Of a stretch of DNA of 64,000 nt, positions 1-7,352 are shown in pieces (positions within the stretch are counted from its first letter, which is position 1; the number at the start of each line of letters is the position of its first letter). Both the position numbers and the translations under genes were made by a program. Origin of the DNA: Pseudomonas paraeruginosa PA7. Lineage in GTDB: Bacteria; Pseudomonadota; Gammaproteobacteria; Pseudomonadales; Pseudomonadaceae. The notes under the pieces are model-generated. The model saw only the letters and a list, made by a program, of their open reading frames with translations. It was not told where the DNA came from and did not search any database. Location: NCBI RefSeq assembly GCF_000017205.1, contig NC_009656.1, positions 3,290,001 through 3,354,000 of the forward strand. The letters are read 5' to 3'.

Positions 1-320
1 AGGGTCGCCTTGGCCTTGTCGGTCAGGCTGGCATCGTCCTCGACCTCGAGCTTCTTGCGCTGGGCCAGGCTACGCAGTTCGGCGTTGACCTTGCCGTGGT
101 CATCGATCATCTGCTTGGCGAAGACCTTCACATCGGCAGCGGTGCTTTTTTCCAGCGCCATCTTGCCGGCCTCGATTTCCGCCACGCCGGCCGCCGAGGC
201 CTCGCTGACGAAGGTCTGCGGCGCAGTGGTGTTCATGTCCTGGGCGTTGGCGAAAGGCAGGACCAGCAGTAGCAGGAGCCACGTGGCTCCCTTCAGGGGC
301 AGGCGAATGGGTCTGTTCAT
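1..320 (-). CDS. DUF4142 exported protein (5' part only)
   Basis: Reading leftward from ATG at 320, the frame stays open to the window edge, so only the first ~106 residues are visible. A signal peptide (hydrophobic WLLLLLVLPFANA, residues ~14-26) is followed by a helical region with FVSEASAAGVAEIEAGKMAL and FAKQMIDDHGKVNAEL. Both match the DUF4142 family (ferritin-like helical bundles, usually periplasmic or outer-membrane, function poorly defined). A GGAGA ribosome site lies 6 bases before the ATG. A second DUF4142 protein lies at 21747. The gene is divergent from cgrA across a 564-base gap. In PAO1 I recall the cupA fimbrial cluster occupying this side of cgrA. Confidence 0.85.
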   Translation of the reverse strand, partial: MNRPIRLPLKGATWLLLLLVLPFANAQDMNTTAPQTFVSEASAAGVAEIEAGKMALEKSTAADVKVFAKQMIDDHGKVNAELRSLAQRKKLEVEDDASLTDKAKAT

Positions 321-884
321 GATCGTCTCCGTGGCGTGACAAGGTGGATGCCGACATCGGCACGGCGCGGTTCGACGCCGTTGCTGCTGTGACGACAGGC
401 TGCCCGGGCGGTTCAGATTTTTCGCCGGTCAGCGCTGCGCCTGCCCGCCGCCGCGACTGTGCTAATGTCGACGGCCGGTTGCCCGCCCGCTCGATGGCGC
501 GGCCCGCATATGCCTCCTCCCGCACAGAAGCCACGGCGACCACGAGCGGGCGAAAGCATAAATAGGTTCCTGCGCCTGCAGGCCGGGGTTTTGCGGCATA
601 TAGCGCCAATCTGGCGGCAAGAACGGCGCCGCCACGGCGGAACCCATCCATCCTGTGCTTTTCGTCCCTTGCCTGGGCCCCCGCCGCGCTTCCTATAATC
701 GGCTGCGCCGTCCTGCGCCCCGCCAGGGCCGTTCGGCCAGCCCGTTGCGACGAATCAACATGGCGACTCCCCGTTTCGTCCAGACTTCCCCATGGCGCCC
801 GCGCGCCTCCTTCCCGGCGGAAGTCCGCGCGCGGACAGTTGTCGCAACGGTGTTTCTCGACAGCAGAAGGAAGAGATCCGCAGC
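321..884. other. Divergent intergenic region upstream of cgrA
   Basis: A 564-base gap between the DUF4142 start and cgrA. I see no convincing gene: frames open on both strands lack ribosome sites and family features. It should hold the cgrA promoter and that of the DUF4142 gene. No Anr/FNR-type TTGAT-N4-ATCAA site is visible. Confidence 0.5.
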
Positions 885-2111
885 ATGGCTGGAAAGCACT
901 ACCAGGAGGCCGACGTTCATAGCGCAGCCCTTTCCCGCATCCGCCTGGTCTTCGAGCATTTCGAGCGCGTCTGCGTCGCGTTCTCCGGCGGCAAGGACAG
1001 CTCGGTGACCCTGCAACTGGCCCTCGACGTGGCTCGCGAGATGGGCCGCGGGCCGCTGGACGTGCTGTTCATCGACCTCGAGGGGCAGTACCGGGCGACG
1101 ATCGAACATGTCAGCGAGATGCTCGGGCATCCCGACGTGCGCCCCTGGTGGGTGTGCCTGCCGCTCAACCTGCGCAACGCCTCCAGCCTGGAGCAGCCCT
1201 ACTGGTGCTGCTGGGAGCCCGAGGCCGAGGCCGACTGGGTACGGCCGCTGCCGCGCCATCCCGGGGTGATCAGCGATCCGTCGTTCTTTCCCTTCTACCG
1301 CTACCGCATGGAGTTCGAGGAATTCGTCGGCGGTTTCAATGCCTGGCTGGCCGGCGAGACGCCCACCGCGTTCCTGGTCGGCATCCGCTCGGACGAATCG
1401 CTCAACCGCTACCTGGCGGTCAGGCGACGCAGCCGCGCCAAGCAATGCGCCTGGACGCCCCCCGGTGGCCCTGCGCCACTGGCATGGAGTGCCCGCGACC
1501 GGCTGAACCCCCACGCGGTGAGCTTCTTTCCGATCTACGACTGGCGCTTCGAGGACCTCTGGCGCTGCGTCGCCGAGCACGGCTATGCCTACAACCGGCT
1601 CTACGACCAGATGTACCGCGCCGGCGTACCCTTCTCGCAGATGCGTATCTGCCAACCCTATGGCGACGACCAGCGCAAGGGGCTCGACCTGTTCCAGCGG
1701 ATCGAGCCGCGAACCTGGGCCCGGGTGGTCCACCGGGTCGCCGGCGCCAACTATGGCGCGCGCTACTGTCGCCAGCGCTTCCTCGGCTACCGCGGCGGCC
1801 TCGGCCTGCCGCCGACCTTCGCCAGCTGGCGCGAGTACAGCCGGTTCCTCCTGCGCAGCATGCCGCCGCCCCTGCGGGGCATCTACCTACGTCGGATCGA
1901 ACGTTTCATCCTGTGGTGGAAGCAGCACGACTACCCGCTTTCCACCTGGCCCGACGCCGGCGTGCCGGCCCTGGAGAACCGGCGCAAGCAACCGTCCTGG
2001 CGGCGCATCGCGCTGTCGCTGCTGAAGCAGGACATGGCCCGCTCGCTGTCCTTCGGCTATGCCCAGGCCGATGTCGAACGCCTGCTCGCCGAGCGGAAGA
2101 AGCGCACGTGA
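885..2111 (+). CDS. cgrA: CgrA, PAPS-reductase-like regulator of cupA fimbriae
   Basis: 408-residue protein of the DUF3440/phosphoadenosine phosphosulfate reductase-like class. A PP-loop AFSGGKDSS (residues ~32-40) begins the nucleotide-binding domain, followed by DVLFIDLEGQY and the hydrophilic C-terminal extension typical of DUF3440 proteins. In P. aeruginosa CgrA (PA2127) forms a complex with CgrC and positively controls phase-variable cupA fimbrial expression; sulfate reductase activity has not been its known role. ATG at 885 was chosen because AAGGAAGAGA precedes it and the PP-loop then falls at the usual place. It ends in a GTGA overlap with cgrB, so the genes are probably translationally coupled. 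Confidence 0.9.
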   Translation: MAGKHYQEADVHSAALSRIRLVFEHFERVCVAFSGGKDSSVTLQLALDVAREMGRGPLDVLFIDLEGQYRATIEHVSEMLGHPDVRPWWVCLPLNLRNASSLEQPYWCCWEPEAEADWVRPLPRHPGVISDPSFFPFYRYRMEFEEFVGGFNAWLAGETPTAFLVGIRSDESLNRYLAVRRRSRAKQCAWTPPGGPAPLAWSARDRLNPHAVSFFPIYDWRFEDLWRCVAEHGYAYNRLYDQMYRAGVPFSQMRICQPYGDDQRKGLDLFQRIEPRTWARVVHRVAGANYGARYCRQRFLGYRGGLGLPPTFASWREYSRFLLRSMPPPLRGIYLRRIERFILWWKQHDYPLSTWPDAGVPALENRRKQPSWRRIALSLLKQDMARSLSFGYAQADVERLLAERKKRT

Positions 2112-2620
2112 TCCGCGCACGGGACTGCGAGATCCTCCAGTGGCGGTCGTTCGACGACGAAGCGGCGTTTTTCGCCAGCATGGGCCGTTTCTTCGCCAGC
2201 GCCCAGGTGCGGCGCGAATGCGGTGGCTATCCGCTGAGCGACGGCCCCTACCACCGCTGGTTCGTCCTTCGCCGCCTGGGCGACCCGCGAGTCCTCGGCT
2301 TCATCAGCCTCGAACAGCGCGCCGACAGCGTGCGCCTGCGCGACGCCTACCTGCGCGCGGAAGCCCGCGGCCTCGGGTTGTTCCGGATCCTGCGCGAGCG
2401 GGTGCTGGAGCATGTCGACCAGCTCGGACTGGCTTGTACGGTCCGCGCCCCCCAGGCCAGCGCGCGGTTCCTCGAACCCCACGGGTTCATCCTGCATTCC
2501 AGCCGCGGGAGCTGGGTGACCCTGACAAGGAAAGCCAATGCCACAGACAACCACTCTGGCGGAGCGCGCCGAAGCGCTGTTCCGCGAACTGGACGACTTG
2601 CCGCTTGCCGAACGGATTGA
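2108..2620 (+). CDS. cgrB: CgrB, GNAT-family acetyltransferase
   Basis: 170-residue protein starting at a GTG that overlaps the cgrA stop (GTGA). It has the GNAT pattern: a beta-rich N-terminal half, then LRDAYLRAEARGLGLFRIL, in place of the acetyl-CoA loop, then a helix and ARFLEPHGFIL, the typical GNAT C-terminal strand. It is the middle gene of the cgrABC operon, which governs phase-variable cupA expression in P. aeruginosa. Its 3' end runs 83 bases into cgrC in another frame. The last ~30 residues, inside that overlap, look low in structure (rich in R, A, T). Confidence 0.8.
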   Translation: MIRARDCEILQWRSFDDEAAFFASMGRFFASAQVRRECGGYPLSDGPYHRWFVLRRLGDPRVLGFISLEQRADSVRLRDAYLRAEARGLGLFRILRERVLEHVDQLGLACTVRAPQASARFLEPHGFILHSSRGSWVTLTRKANATDNHSGGARRSAVPRTGRLAACRTD

Positions 2621-3170
2621 GACGCTCAACCGGATCCGCGGACTGCTGCACGCCCACAGCCCGTTCGCCGACCAACCGGTGGACTGCGTGCAATGGGTGC
2701 GCGCCGAACAGGTCGCGGGGAACGACTACAACCCCAACAGCGTCGCGCCTCCGGAAATGCGCCTGCTGCGCCTGTCCATCGAGGCGGACGGCTTCACCCA
2801 GCCGATCGTCGCCTATCCGCAGGCCGATGGCCGCTTCGAGGTGGTCGACGGATTTCACCGCCTGCGCGTGGGCAGCGGCAAGGGTCTGCGCCAACGTCTG
2901 CATGGCTACCTGCCGCTCGCCAGCATCCGCCCTTCCCGTACTGGCGGCAGCGAGCGCATCGCCGCCACCATCCGCCACAATCGCGCCCGCGGCGTGCACG
3001 GCGTGCTGCCGATGACGGCGATCGTGGTCAGCCTGTTGCGGGCCGGCTGGAGCGAGGCCGACGTGGCCCGCGAACTGGGCATGGACAACGACGAAGTGCT
3101 GCGTTTCAAGCAGGTTTCCGGGCTGCCCGAGATGTTCCGCGACCACGAGTATTCGCGCTCCTGGGAATGA
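2538..3170 (+). CDS. cgrC: CgrC, ParB-like DNA-binding regulator
   Basis: 210 residues. A ParB/Srx-type N-terminal domain carries the signature VVDGFHRLRVG (around residue 97), preceded by FTQPIVAYPQADGRFEV. A helix-turn-helix region follows (WSEADVARELGMDNDEVL, residues ~168-185). CgrC (PA2126) is known to associate with CgrA and to act at the cupA1 promoter. The start is ATG 2538 with AAGGAAA ahead of it, inside the end of cgrB. A strong hairpin follows the stop. No cupA gene is visible in the 884 bases left of cgrA, so the target could be beyond the edge, moved or lost. Confidence 0.88.
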   Translation: MPQTTTLAERAEALFRELDDLPLAERIETLNRIRGLLHAHSPFADQPVDCVQWVRAEQVAGNDYNPNSVAPPEMRLLRLSIEADGFTQPIVAYPQADGRFEVVDGFHRLRVGSGKGLRQRLHGYLPLASIRPSRTGGSERIAATIRHNRARGVHGVLPMTAIVVSLLRAGWSEADVARELGMDNDEVLRFKQVSGLPEMFRDHEYSRSWE

Positions 3171-3196
3171 CGCCGGTCCCGGCTCCGGGACCGGCG
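3171..3196. terminator. Palindromic hairpin after cgrC
   Basis: Perfect 12-base inverted repeat (cgccggtcccgg / ccgggaccggcg) with a 2-base loop directly after the cgrC stop. It lies between convergent cgrC and the aldehyde dehydrogenase remnant. There is no T-run, so it may be a factor-assisted terminator or mRNA 3'-end stabiliser. Confidence 0.5.
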
Positions 3197-3200
3197 CGGC

Positions 3201-3773
3201 TCAGGCGGCGCCGGTGGACAGGCTGATGTGCTTGTACTCGATGAAGTCGTCGAGGGCGGCGACGCCGTTCAGGCGGCCGAGCCCGGACTGGCGGTAGCCG
3301 CCTTCCTCGAACTCGTCGTAGACCCGGGCCCAGTCGTTGATCCACACGGTGCCGGCGCGGATCTTCCGCGCCACCCGGAACGAGCGTGCGACATCGCGCG
3401 TCCAGACCCCGGCGGCGAGGCCGTATTCGCTGTCGTTGGCCAGGGCCACGCCCTCCTCCTCGCTGTCGAACACCTGGAGGGTCAGCACCGGGCCGAAGGT
3501 CTCCTTCTGCACGATGTCCAGCGCCGGGTCGTCGACTTCGAGCAGGGTCGGCCGATAGAAGGCGCCGGCGGCCAACGGCCCCTCGCGGACCGGGCCGCCG
3601 ACGATCAGCAGGTCGATGCTGCCACCGTCGAAAGCCTTGCGCGGGCTGGCTCCCGCGGTGGCAGCGGTCGGGCCGGCCGCGCTGCCGAGCAGCGAGCCCA
3701 TGGCCAGCGCCGCGGAGCCGGCCATGGCCTGCCCCAGCAAAGTGCGGCGGGCCGGGTTTTCAGGTTGATGCAT
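3201..3773 (-). pseudogene. Chimeric remnant: Tat oxidoreductase N-terminus fused to aldehyde dehydrogenase C-terminus
   Basis: An open frame of 190 residues joins two unrelated pieces. Residues 1-~58 are a Tat leader (ARRTLLGQAMAGSAALAMG) followed by FDGGSIDLLIVGG, the start of a GMC-type FAD oxidoreductase Rossmann fold. From about residue 61 it continues as the C-terminal third of a NAD aldehyde dehydrogenase (YRPTLLEVDD, ETFGPVLTLQVF, SGLGRLNGVAALDDFIEYKH). The ALDH catalytic Cys and Glu lie upstream of this fragment and are absent, as is the rest of the FAD enzyme. The junction is near nt 3593 at a shared VGG coding stretch, suggesting deletion at microhomology. PAO1 PA2124/PA2125 (recalled) would be the parents. 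It may be transcribed but should have neither activity. Confidence 0.8.
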
Positions 3774-3779
3774 GGAGAT

Positions 3780-4244
3780 TCTCCCGTGACGGGAGCAACG
3801 CTATGCGCCGTGCGGACCCGGAACGAGGCCTGCTGGCCGTCCAGCGGCAGGCTGAGCATGCCGCCCGGCTCGCGGTGATAGTAGACCAGGCCGTCGTGAC
3901 GCTGCCGGTCCTCCGGATGCCGCGGCACGCCGTGGCGCTCCAGGTAGTCGGGACTGACGCAGACCAGGTGGCGGTTGGCCGTGATCGGCCGCGCAGGCCG
4001 GCCGTTCCTCGAACCGCTCCAGCTCCCGCAGCAGGCGAAGGGAGTGTTCGTAGTAGGTGCTACCGGCTTCGGTGAGGCTGAGCGGGCGGGTGCGGTTGAG
4101 CAGGATGCAGCCCAGGCGCTGCTCCAGCTGGCGGATGCGCTGGCTCACCTGCGACTTGGTGGTGCCCAGGCGGCGCGCCGCCTCGGAGAAGCTGCTGGCC
4201 TCCACCACGCTGACATAGGTGGTCATTTCGGCGAACTTGTTCAT
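3780..4244 (-). pseudogene. Broken LysR-family regulator
   Basis: The first ~80 residues from ATG 4244 are a normal LysR winged-helix domain (MNKFAEMTTYVSVVEASSFS, ARRLGTTKSQVSQRIRQLEQ). Near nt 4000 the frame breaks. A shifted frame continues as an effector-domain fragment (ITANRHLVCVSPDYLERHG, PLDGQQASFRVRTAHSV), so roughly 85-90 residues between are missing. This second fragment ends at about nt 3795, where it meets the leader region of the adjacent chimeric remnant, and the last ~80 residues of the regulator are gone. The original order LysR-oxidoreductase-ALDH matches PA2123-PA2125 as I recall it. A truncated HTH protein could still be made from the first frame. Confidence 0.82.
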
Positions 4245-4280
4245 CGTCGTTCCTGTGAGAGCCGCCCCCGCGGACCGCGA

Positions 4281-5420
4281 TCATACCTGCTCCTCCTCCC
4301 GTGGGATCAGCGCTTCGGCGGCCCGTCGCAGGCGCCGCATCGATTCTGCCGACTCGCGCTCGATGCGCCGGCGCAACAGGAACAGGTTGGCCAGGCGCAT
4401 CGACCAGCCGTCGAAGGTGTATTCCAGGGTGCGCACGAAATGGCTGCCGGCCGCGCTCGGCCGGCATTCGTAGCTCAGGCGCAGGTGCAGGCCGTGGTCG
4501 CCGCGGGCGTTGGCGCGCCAGAGGCGGCCCGGCTGGTACTCCACGACCTCCCAGGACAGATGCCCGGCGCGGCCGCCGGCGTGGATGTCCTCCTCGAAGC
4601 GCGCACCGGCCGGCAGCGGGCCAGAGGCGCCGTCGACCCGCAACGACGAGGGGTGCCACTGCGGCCAATGGCTCGGGCTGGCGGCGTAGGCCAGGGTCGC
4701 CGCGGGCGCGCGGGCGATCTCGATCCGGTGCTGCATGCGCGACATGGCGCGTTCCTCGACGGTTTCCGCTTCCCAGTGAAGGGTGCCGTGCCACCAGTCC
4801 ATCAGCGGGAAGACCAGGTTGAAGTTGTGTGTCTGCATCAGCTCGCGGCGGTGATGCAGTTCGTGCAGGCGGCGCATGTGGCGGATCCATGGCAGGCGGG
4901 CGAGCGGATGCTCCGCTGGCAGGTGTTCGCAGGCGTGGAAGATTTCGTAGCCGAGGTAGCCCAGCAGCAGGGTCGCGGCGAACAGCGCGGCGACGTTGTC
5001 GTTCAGCAGGCCGAGCAGGCTCCAGGCGAGCAGCGCACCCACGCTGAAGACCACCACCAGCCAGGCCGGGAACAGGATCACCCGCCAGTCGCGGGGCTGT
5101 TCGTAGCGCATCTGGCCGGCGACGAAGAAGCTGTGGTGGTCGCCGGTATGGCGCTTGTAGAACATCCGTCCCAGCGGGTGCTTGTGGTGGCCCAGGGACT
5201 TGTGGATGCGGTACTCGCCCCAGTTGAAGAACACCAGCGCGGCCGGCACCGTCAGCCATTCCAGCAGGCTCGGCTGCTCGAGCCGGGAGAGGAAGAAGAC
5301 GATCCAGGCAACGCCGTAGGCGAGGACGAAGCCGGCGTGCAGCCAGGGGTTGTAGCCGCGACGGATGGCCGCGCGGTACTGCTCGCGGAAGGGTTGGGGA
5401 TCGAAGGACATGCCCGGCAT
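4281..5420 (-). CDS. Fatty acid hydroxylase/sterol desaturase domain fused to SRPBCC domain
   Basis: 379 residues in two parts. The N-terminal ~220 residues form a membrane di-iron oxygenase: hydrophobic spans near 25-65 and 110-155 and histidine boxes HKSLGHHKH, HTGDHH, HACEH and HELHH. From ~235 onward there is a START/polyketide-cyclase-like SRPBCC ligand-binding domain (SRMQHRIEIARAPAATLAYA, SPSHWPQWHPSSLRV, FEEDIHAGGRAGHLSWEVVE). The enzyme class hydroxylates or desaturates lipid substrates at the membrane; the substrate here is unknown. ATG 5420 is given; ATG 5411 (MSFDPQ) is equally plausible, with GAG about 10 bases ahead. It is divergent from a LysR gene 123 bases away, which may control it. 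Confidence 0.8.
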   Translation of the reverse strand: MPGMSFDPQPFREQYRAAIRRGYNPWLHAGFVLAYGVAWIVFFLSRLEQPSLLEWLTVPAALVFFNWGEYRIHKSLGHHKHPLGRMFYKRHTGDHHSFFVAGQMRYEQPRDWRVILFPAWLVVVFSVGALLAWSLLGLLNDNVAALFAATLLLGYLGYEIFHACEHLPAEHPLARLPWIRHMRRLHELHHRRELMQTHNFNLVFPLMDWWHGTLHWEAETVEERAMSRMQHRIEIARAPAATLAYAASPSHWPQWHPSSLRVDGASGPLPAGARFEEDIHAGGRAGHLSWEVVEYQPGRLWRANARGDHGLHLRLSYECRPSAAGSHFVRTLEYTFDGWSMRLANLFLLRRRIERESAESMRRLRRAAEALIPREEEQV

Positions 5421-5543
5421 CTCGCTGTGATTGTTATGGATGTGCCGCGAAGCGAGCCGCTGCCGCCAGGACGGAGGGCTTGCATTGGAGTGTAGCGATG
5501 CCAGTCTTATCAGGGTAATGGATATTTGGAATGAGGATCATTC
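5421..5543. promoter_or_regulatory. Divergent promoter region, hydroxylase / LysR
   Basis: A 123-base gap between divergently transcribed genes, AT-richer near 5500-5535 (ttatcagggtaatggatatttgg). This is the usual place for a LysR regulator to control itself and its neighbour. The regulator starts at 5544 with AATGAGGATC before ATG. Confidence 0.4.
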
Positions 5544-6449
5544 ATGAACCTGAATTTGCAGCAGCTCGATCTCAACCTGCTGCTGGTCTTCGATGCCCTG
5601 ATGCGCGAGCGCAACCTGTCGCGCGCCGCGCTGCGCCTGCATCGCAGCCAGCCCGCGGTGAGCAATGCCCTCGCCCGCCTGCGCGCGCAGCTCGGCCAGC
5701 CGCTGTTCCGGCGCACCGCCAAGGGCCTGGAGCCGACCGCCGCGGCGCTCTCCCTGCATGTACCGGTACGCCAGGCTCTGCATCTGCTGCAGGCCGGGCT
5801 TGGCTCCCAGGAAGCCTTCGACCCGCACACCGCGCGGACTTTCCGCCTGAGCATGAACGACTACGCCCAGCTGCGCCTGTTGCCGGGCCTGGTGACCCGG
5901 TTGAAGACCCTCGCGCCGCGGCTGCTCCTGGAGGTGCGCCCGGACGAAGCCACTTCGATCCCGGCACAGCTGGCCAGCGGCGAGCTGGACCTGGCGATCG
6001 ACTACCTGTATTTCGACGAGCCGGAGCTACGCTACCAGCCGCTCGGCGAGGAGCGCCTGGCGGTGATCGGCCGCCAGGGCCATCCTGCCTTCCGTCCCGG
6101 ACTGGACCGGGAGGCCTACCAGGCCGCGCAGCACGTCTCGATCCTGCCGCGGGTGGGCCGCGGCAGTCCACTGGAGATCGTCCTCGGCTCGGCCAGGGTG
6201 CAGCGCCAGGTGCAATTGCTGGTGCCGCACTACCTGACCATCCCGGACATCGTCGCCAGCACCGAGCTGCTCGGCACCGTGCCGCGCCGCCTGGCCGAGC
6301 GCTTCGCCGGCAGCCATGGTTTGCAACTGGCGGACGTCCCCTTCGAGATGGCGCCGGTGCAGGTCAACCTGGTCTGGCATCGCCAGCAGGAAGCGACCCC
6401 CGGCCTGCAATGGCTGCGCGAGCAGATCGTGCAGATCGAACAGGGCTGA
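5544..6449 (+). CDS. LysR-family transcriptional regulator
   Basis: 301 residues. The winged HTH lies at ~5-65 (LDLNLLLVFDALMRERNLSR, LRLHRSQPAVSNALARLRAQ, LFRRTAKGLEPT), of the NodD/LeuO-like subgroup starting with a DLNLL motif. A periplasmic-binding-like effector domain follows, including RTFRLSMNDYAQLRLLPGLV and LDLAIDYLYFDEPELRYQPL. The inducer is unknown. It faces the di-iron hydroxylase gene and precedes a SnoaL-like gene in the same direction (130-base gap). It is probably autoregulated through the shared upstream region. PAO1 counterpart recalled as PA2121. Confidence 0.88.
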   Translation: MNLNLQQLDLNLLLVFDALMRERNLSRAALRLHRSQPAVSNALARLRAQLGQPLFRRTAKGLEPTAAALSLHVPVRQALHLLQAGLGSQEAFDPHTARTFRLSMNDYAQLRLLPGLVTRLKTLAPRLLLEVRPDEATSIPAQLASGELDLAIDYLYFDEPELRYQPLGEERLAVIGRQGHPAFRPGLDREAYQAAQHVSILPRVGRGSPLEIVLGSARVQRQVQLLVPHYLTIPDIVASTELLGTVPRRLAERFAGSHGLQLADVPFEMAPVQVNLVWHRQQEATPGLQWLREQIVQIEQG

Positions 6450-6578
6450 GTCGCAGGTTGCGCGCCAGGATCAGTCTTCCGTCACTTTCGATCATTGAGC
6501 GCTGCCAACGCGACGACCTAAGGTGATCGCTCGCCCCCCACAAGGGCATATTCCAGCACCCGCCAGAGGAGCCACCGT

Positions 6579-7007
6579 ATGTCCAGCCTGCCGCTCGAAG
6601 CCAACGCCGCCGCCACCCTCGCCGAATGGCACGAACTGATCGCCCGTCGCGATCTGGGCGAACTGCCACGGTTGCTGCATCCCGACGCCGTGTTCCGCTC
6701 GCCGATGGCGCACAAGCCGTATGCCGGCGCGCCGGTGGTGTCGACGATCCTGAATACCGTGCTCACGGTCTTCGAGGATTTCGCCTATCACCGCCAATTG
6801 GCCAGCGCCGACGGCCGCAGCGTGGTGCTGGAGTTCAGCGCGCGGGTCGGCGAACGCGAACTGAAAGGCATCGACATGATCCGCTTCGGCGACGACGGCC
6901 GGATCGTCGACTTCGAAGTGATGGTCCGGCCCATGAGCGGCCTCCAGGCTCTCGGCGAGGAAATGGGCCGGCGCCTGGCGCCCTATCTGGCCGCGAGCAA
7001 GGCCTGA
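6579..7007 (+). CDS. SnoaL/NTF2-like protein
   Basis: 142 residues with the NTF2-like cone fold pattern: an N-terminal helix pair (AAATLAEWHELIARRDLGEL), then LLHPDAVFRSPMAHKPY, AGAPVVSTILNTVLTVFEDF, VLEFSARVGERELKGIDMIR and DGRIVDFEVMVRPMSGL. Proteins of this type bind or isomerise small hydrophobic molecules; no catalytic role can be assigned. AGAGGAG precedes ATG 6579. It follows the LysR gene in the same direction. It could act on the product of the hydroxylase across the divergent promoter, but that is only inference from context. Confidence 0.8.
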   Translation: MSSLPLEANAAATLAEWHELIARRDLGELPRLLHPDAVFRSPMAHKPYAGAPVVSTILNTVLTVFEDFAYHRQLASADGRSVVLEFSARVGERELKGIDMIRFGDDGRIVDFEVMVRPMSGLQALGEEMGRRLAPYLAASKA

Positions 7008-7352
7008 GGCGCTAGCTTCCGGGCCAGGGCCGGACGCTGCCGTGGCCAGGACCGCAGCGTCGACCCGCTGGGGCGTTGCCGGAAGCGATCTCCCGGCATG
7101 GGCGCAACGCCCGCGAGCACCCTGCGTTCAGCCTCGACCCTGGCCAGAGCGGAGGGGCTTGGGTATTCCGCAGCGAACCGGGCGAGGACAGTTTCCAGGA
7201 AAAGCGCCAGGCCGGTACTTCGCGAACCCACATCCATCGCGGCGCATGACCCATGTCAAGGACAGGGGACGGCAATTCCGCCACTGTCCTGGCATCCGTC
7301 CGTTCTTTCCCCCCGTGCCGCCCCCAGGGCCTCCACCCCGCGAGGATGCTCC
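7008..7352. other. Intergenic region before alcohol dehydrogenase, with inverted repeat
   Basis: A 345-base gap without a supported gene. It holds a perfect 8-base inverted repeat (gacgctgc 7033-7040, gcagcgtc 7054-7061, 13-base loop) just after the SnoaL stop. This is a hairpin without a T-run, perhaps a weak terminator. The rest should carry the promoter for the dehydrogenase; no clear operator is seen. Confidence 0.4.
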
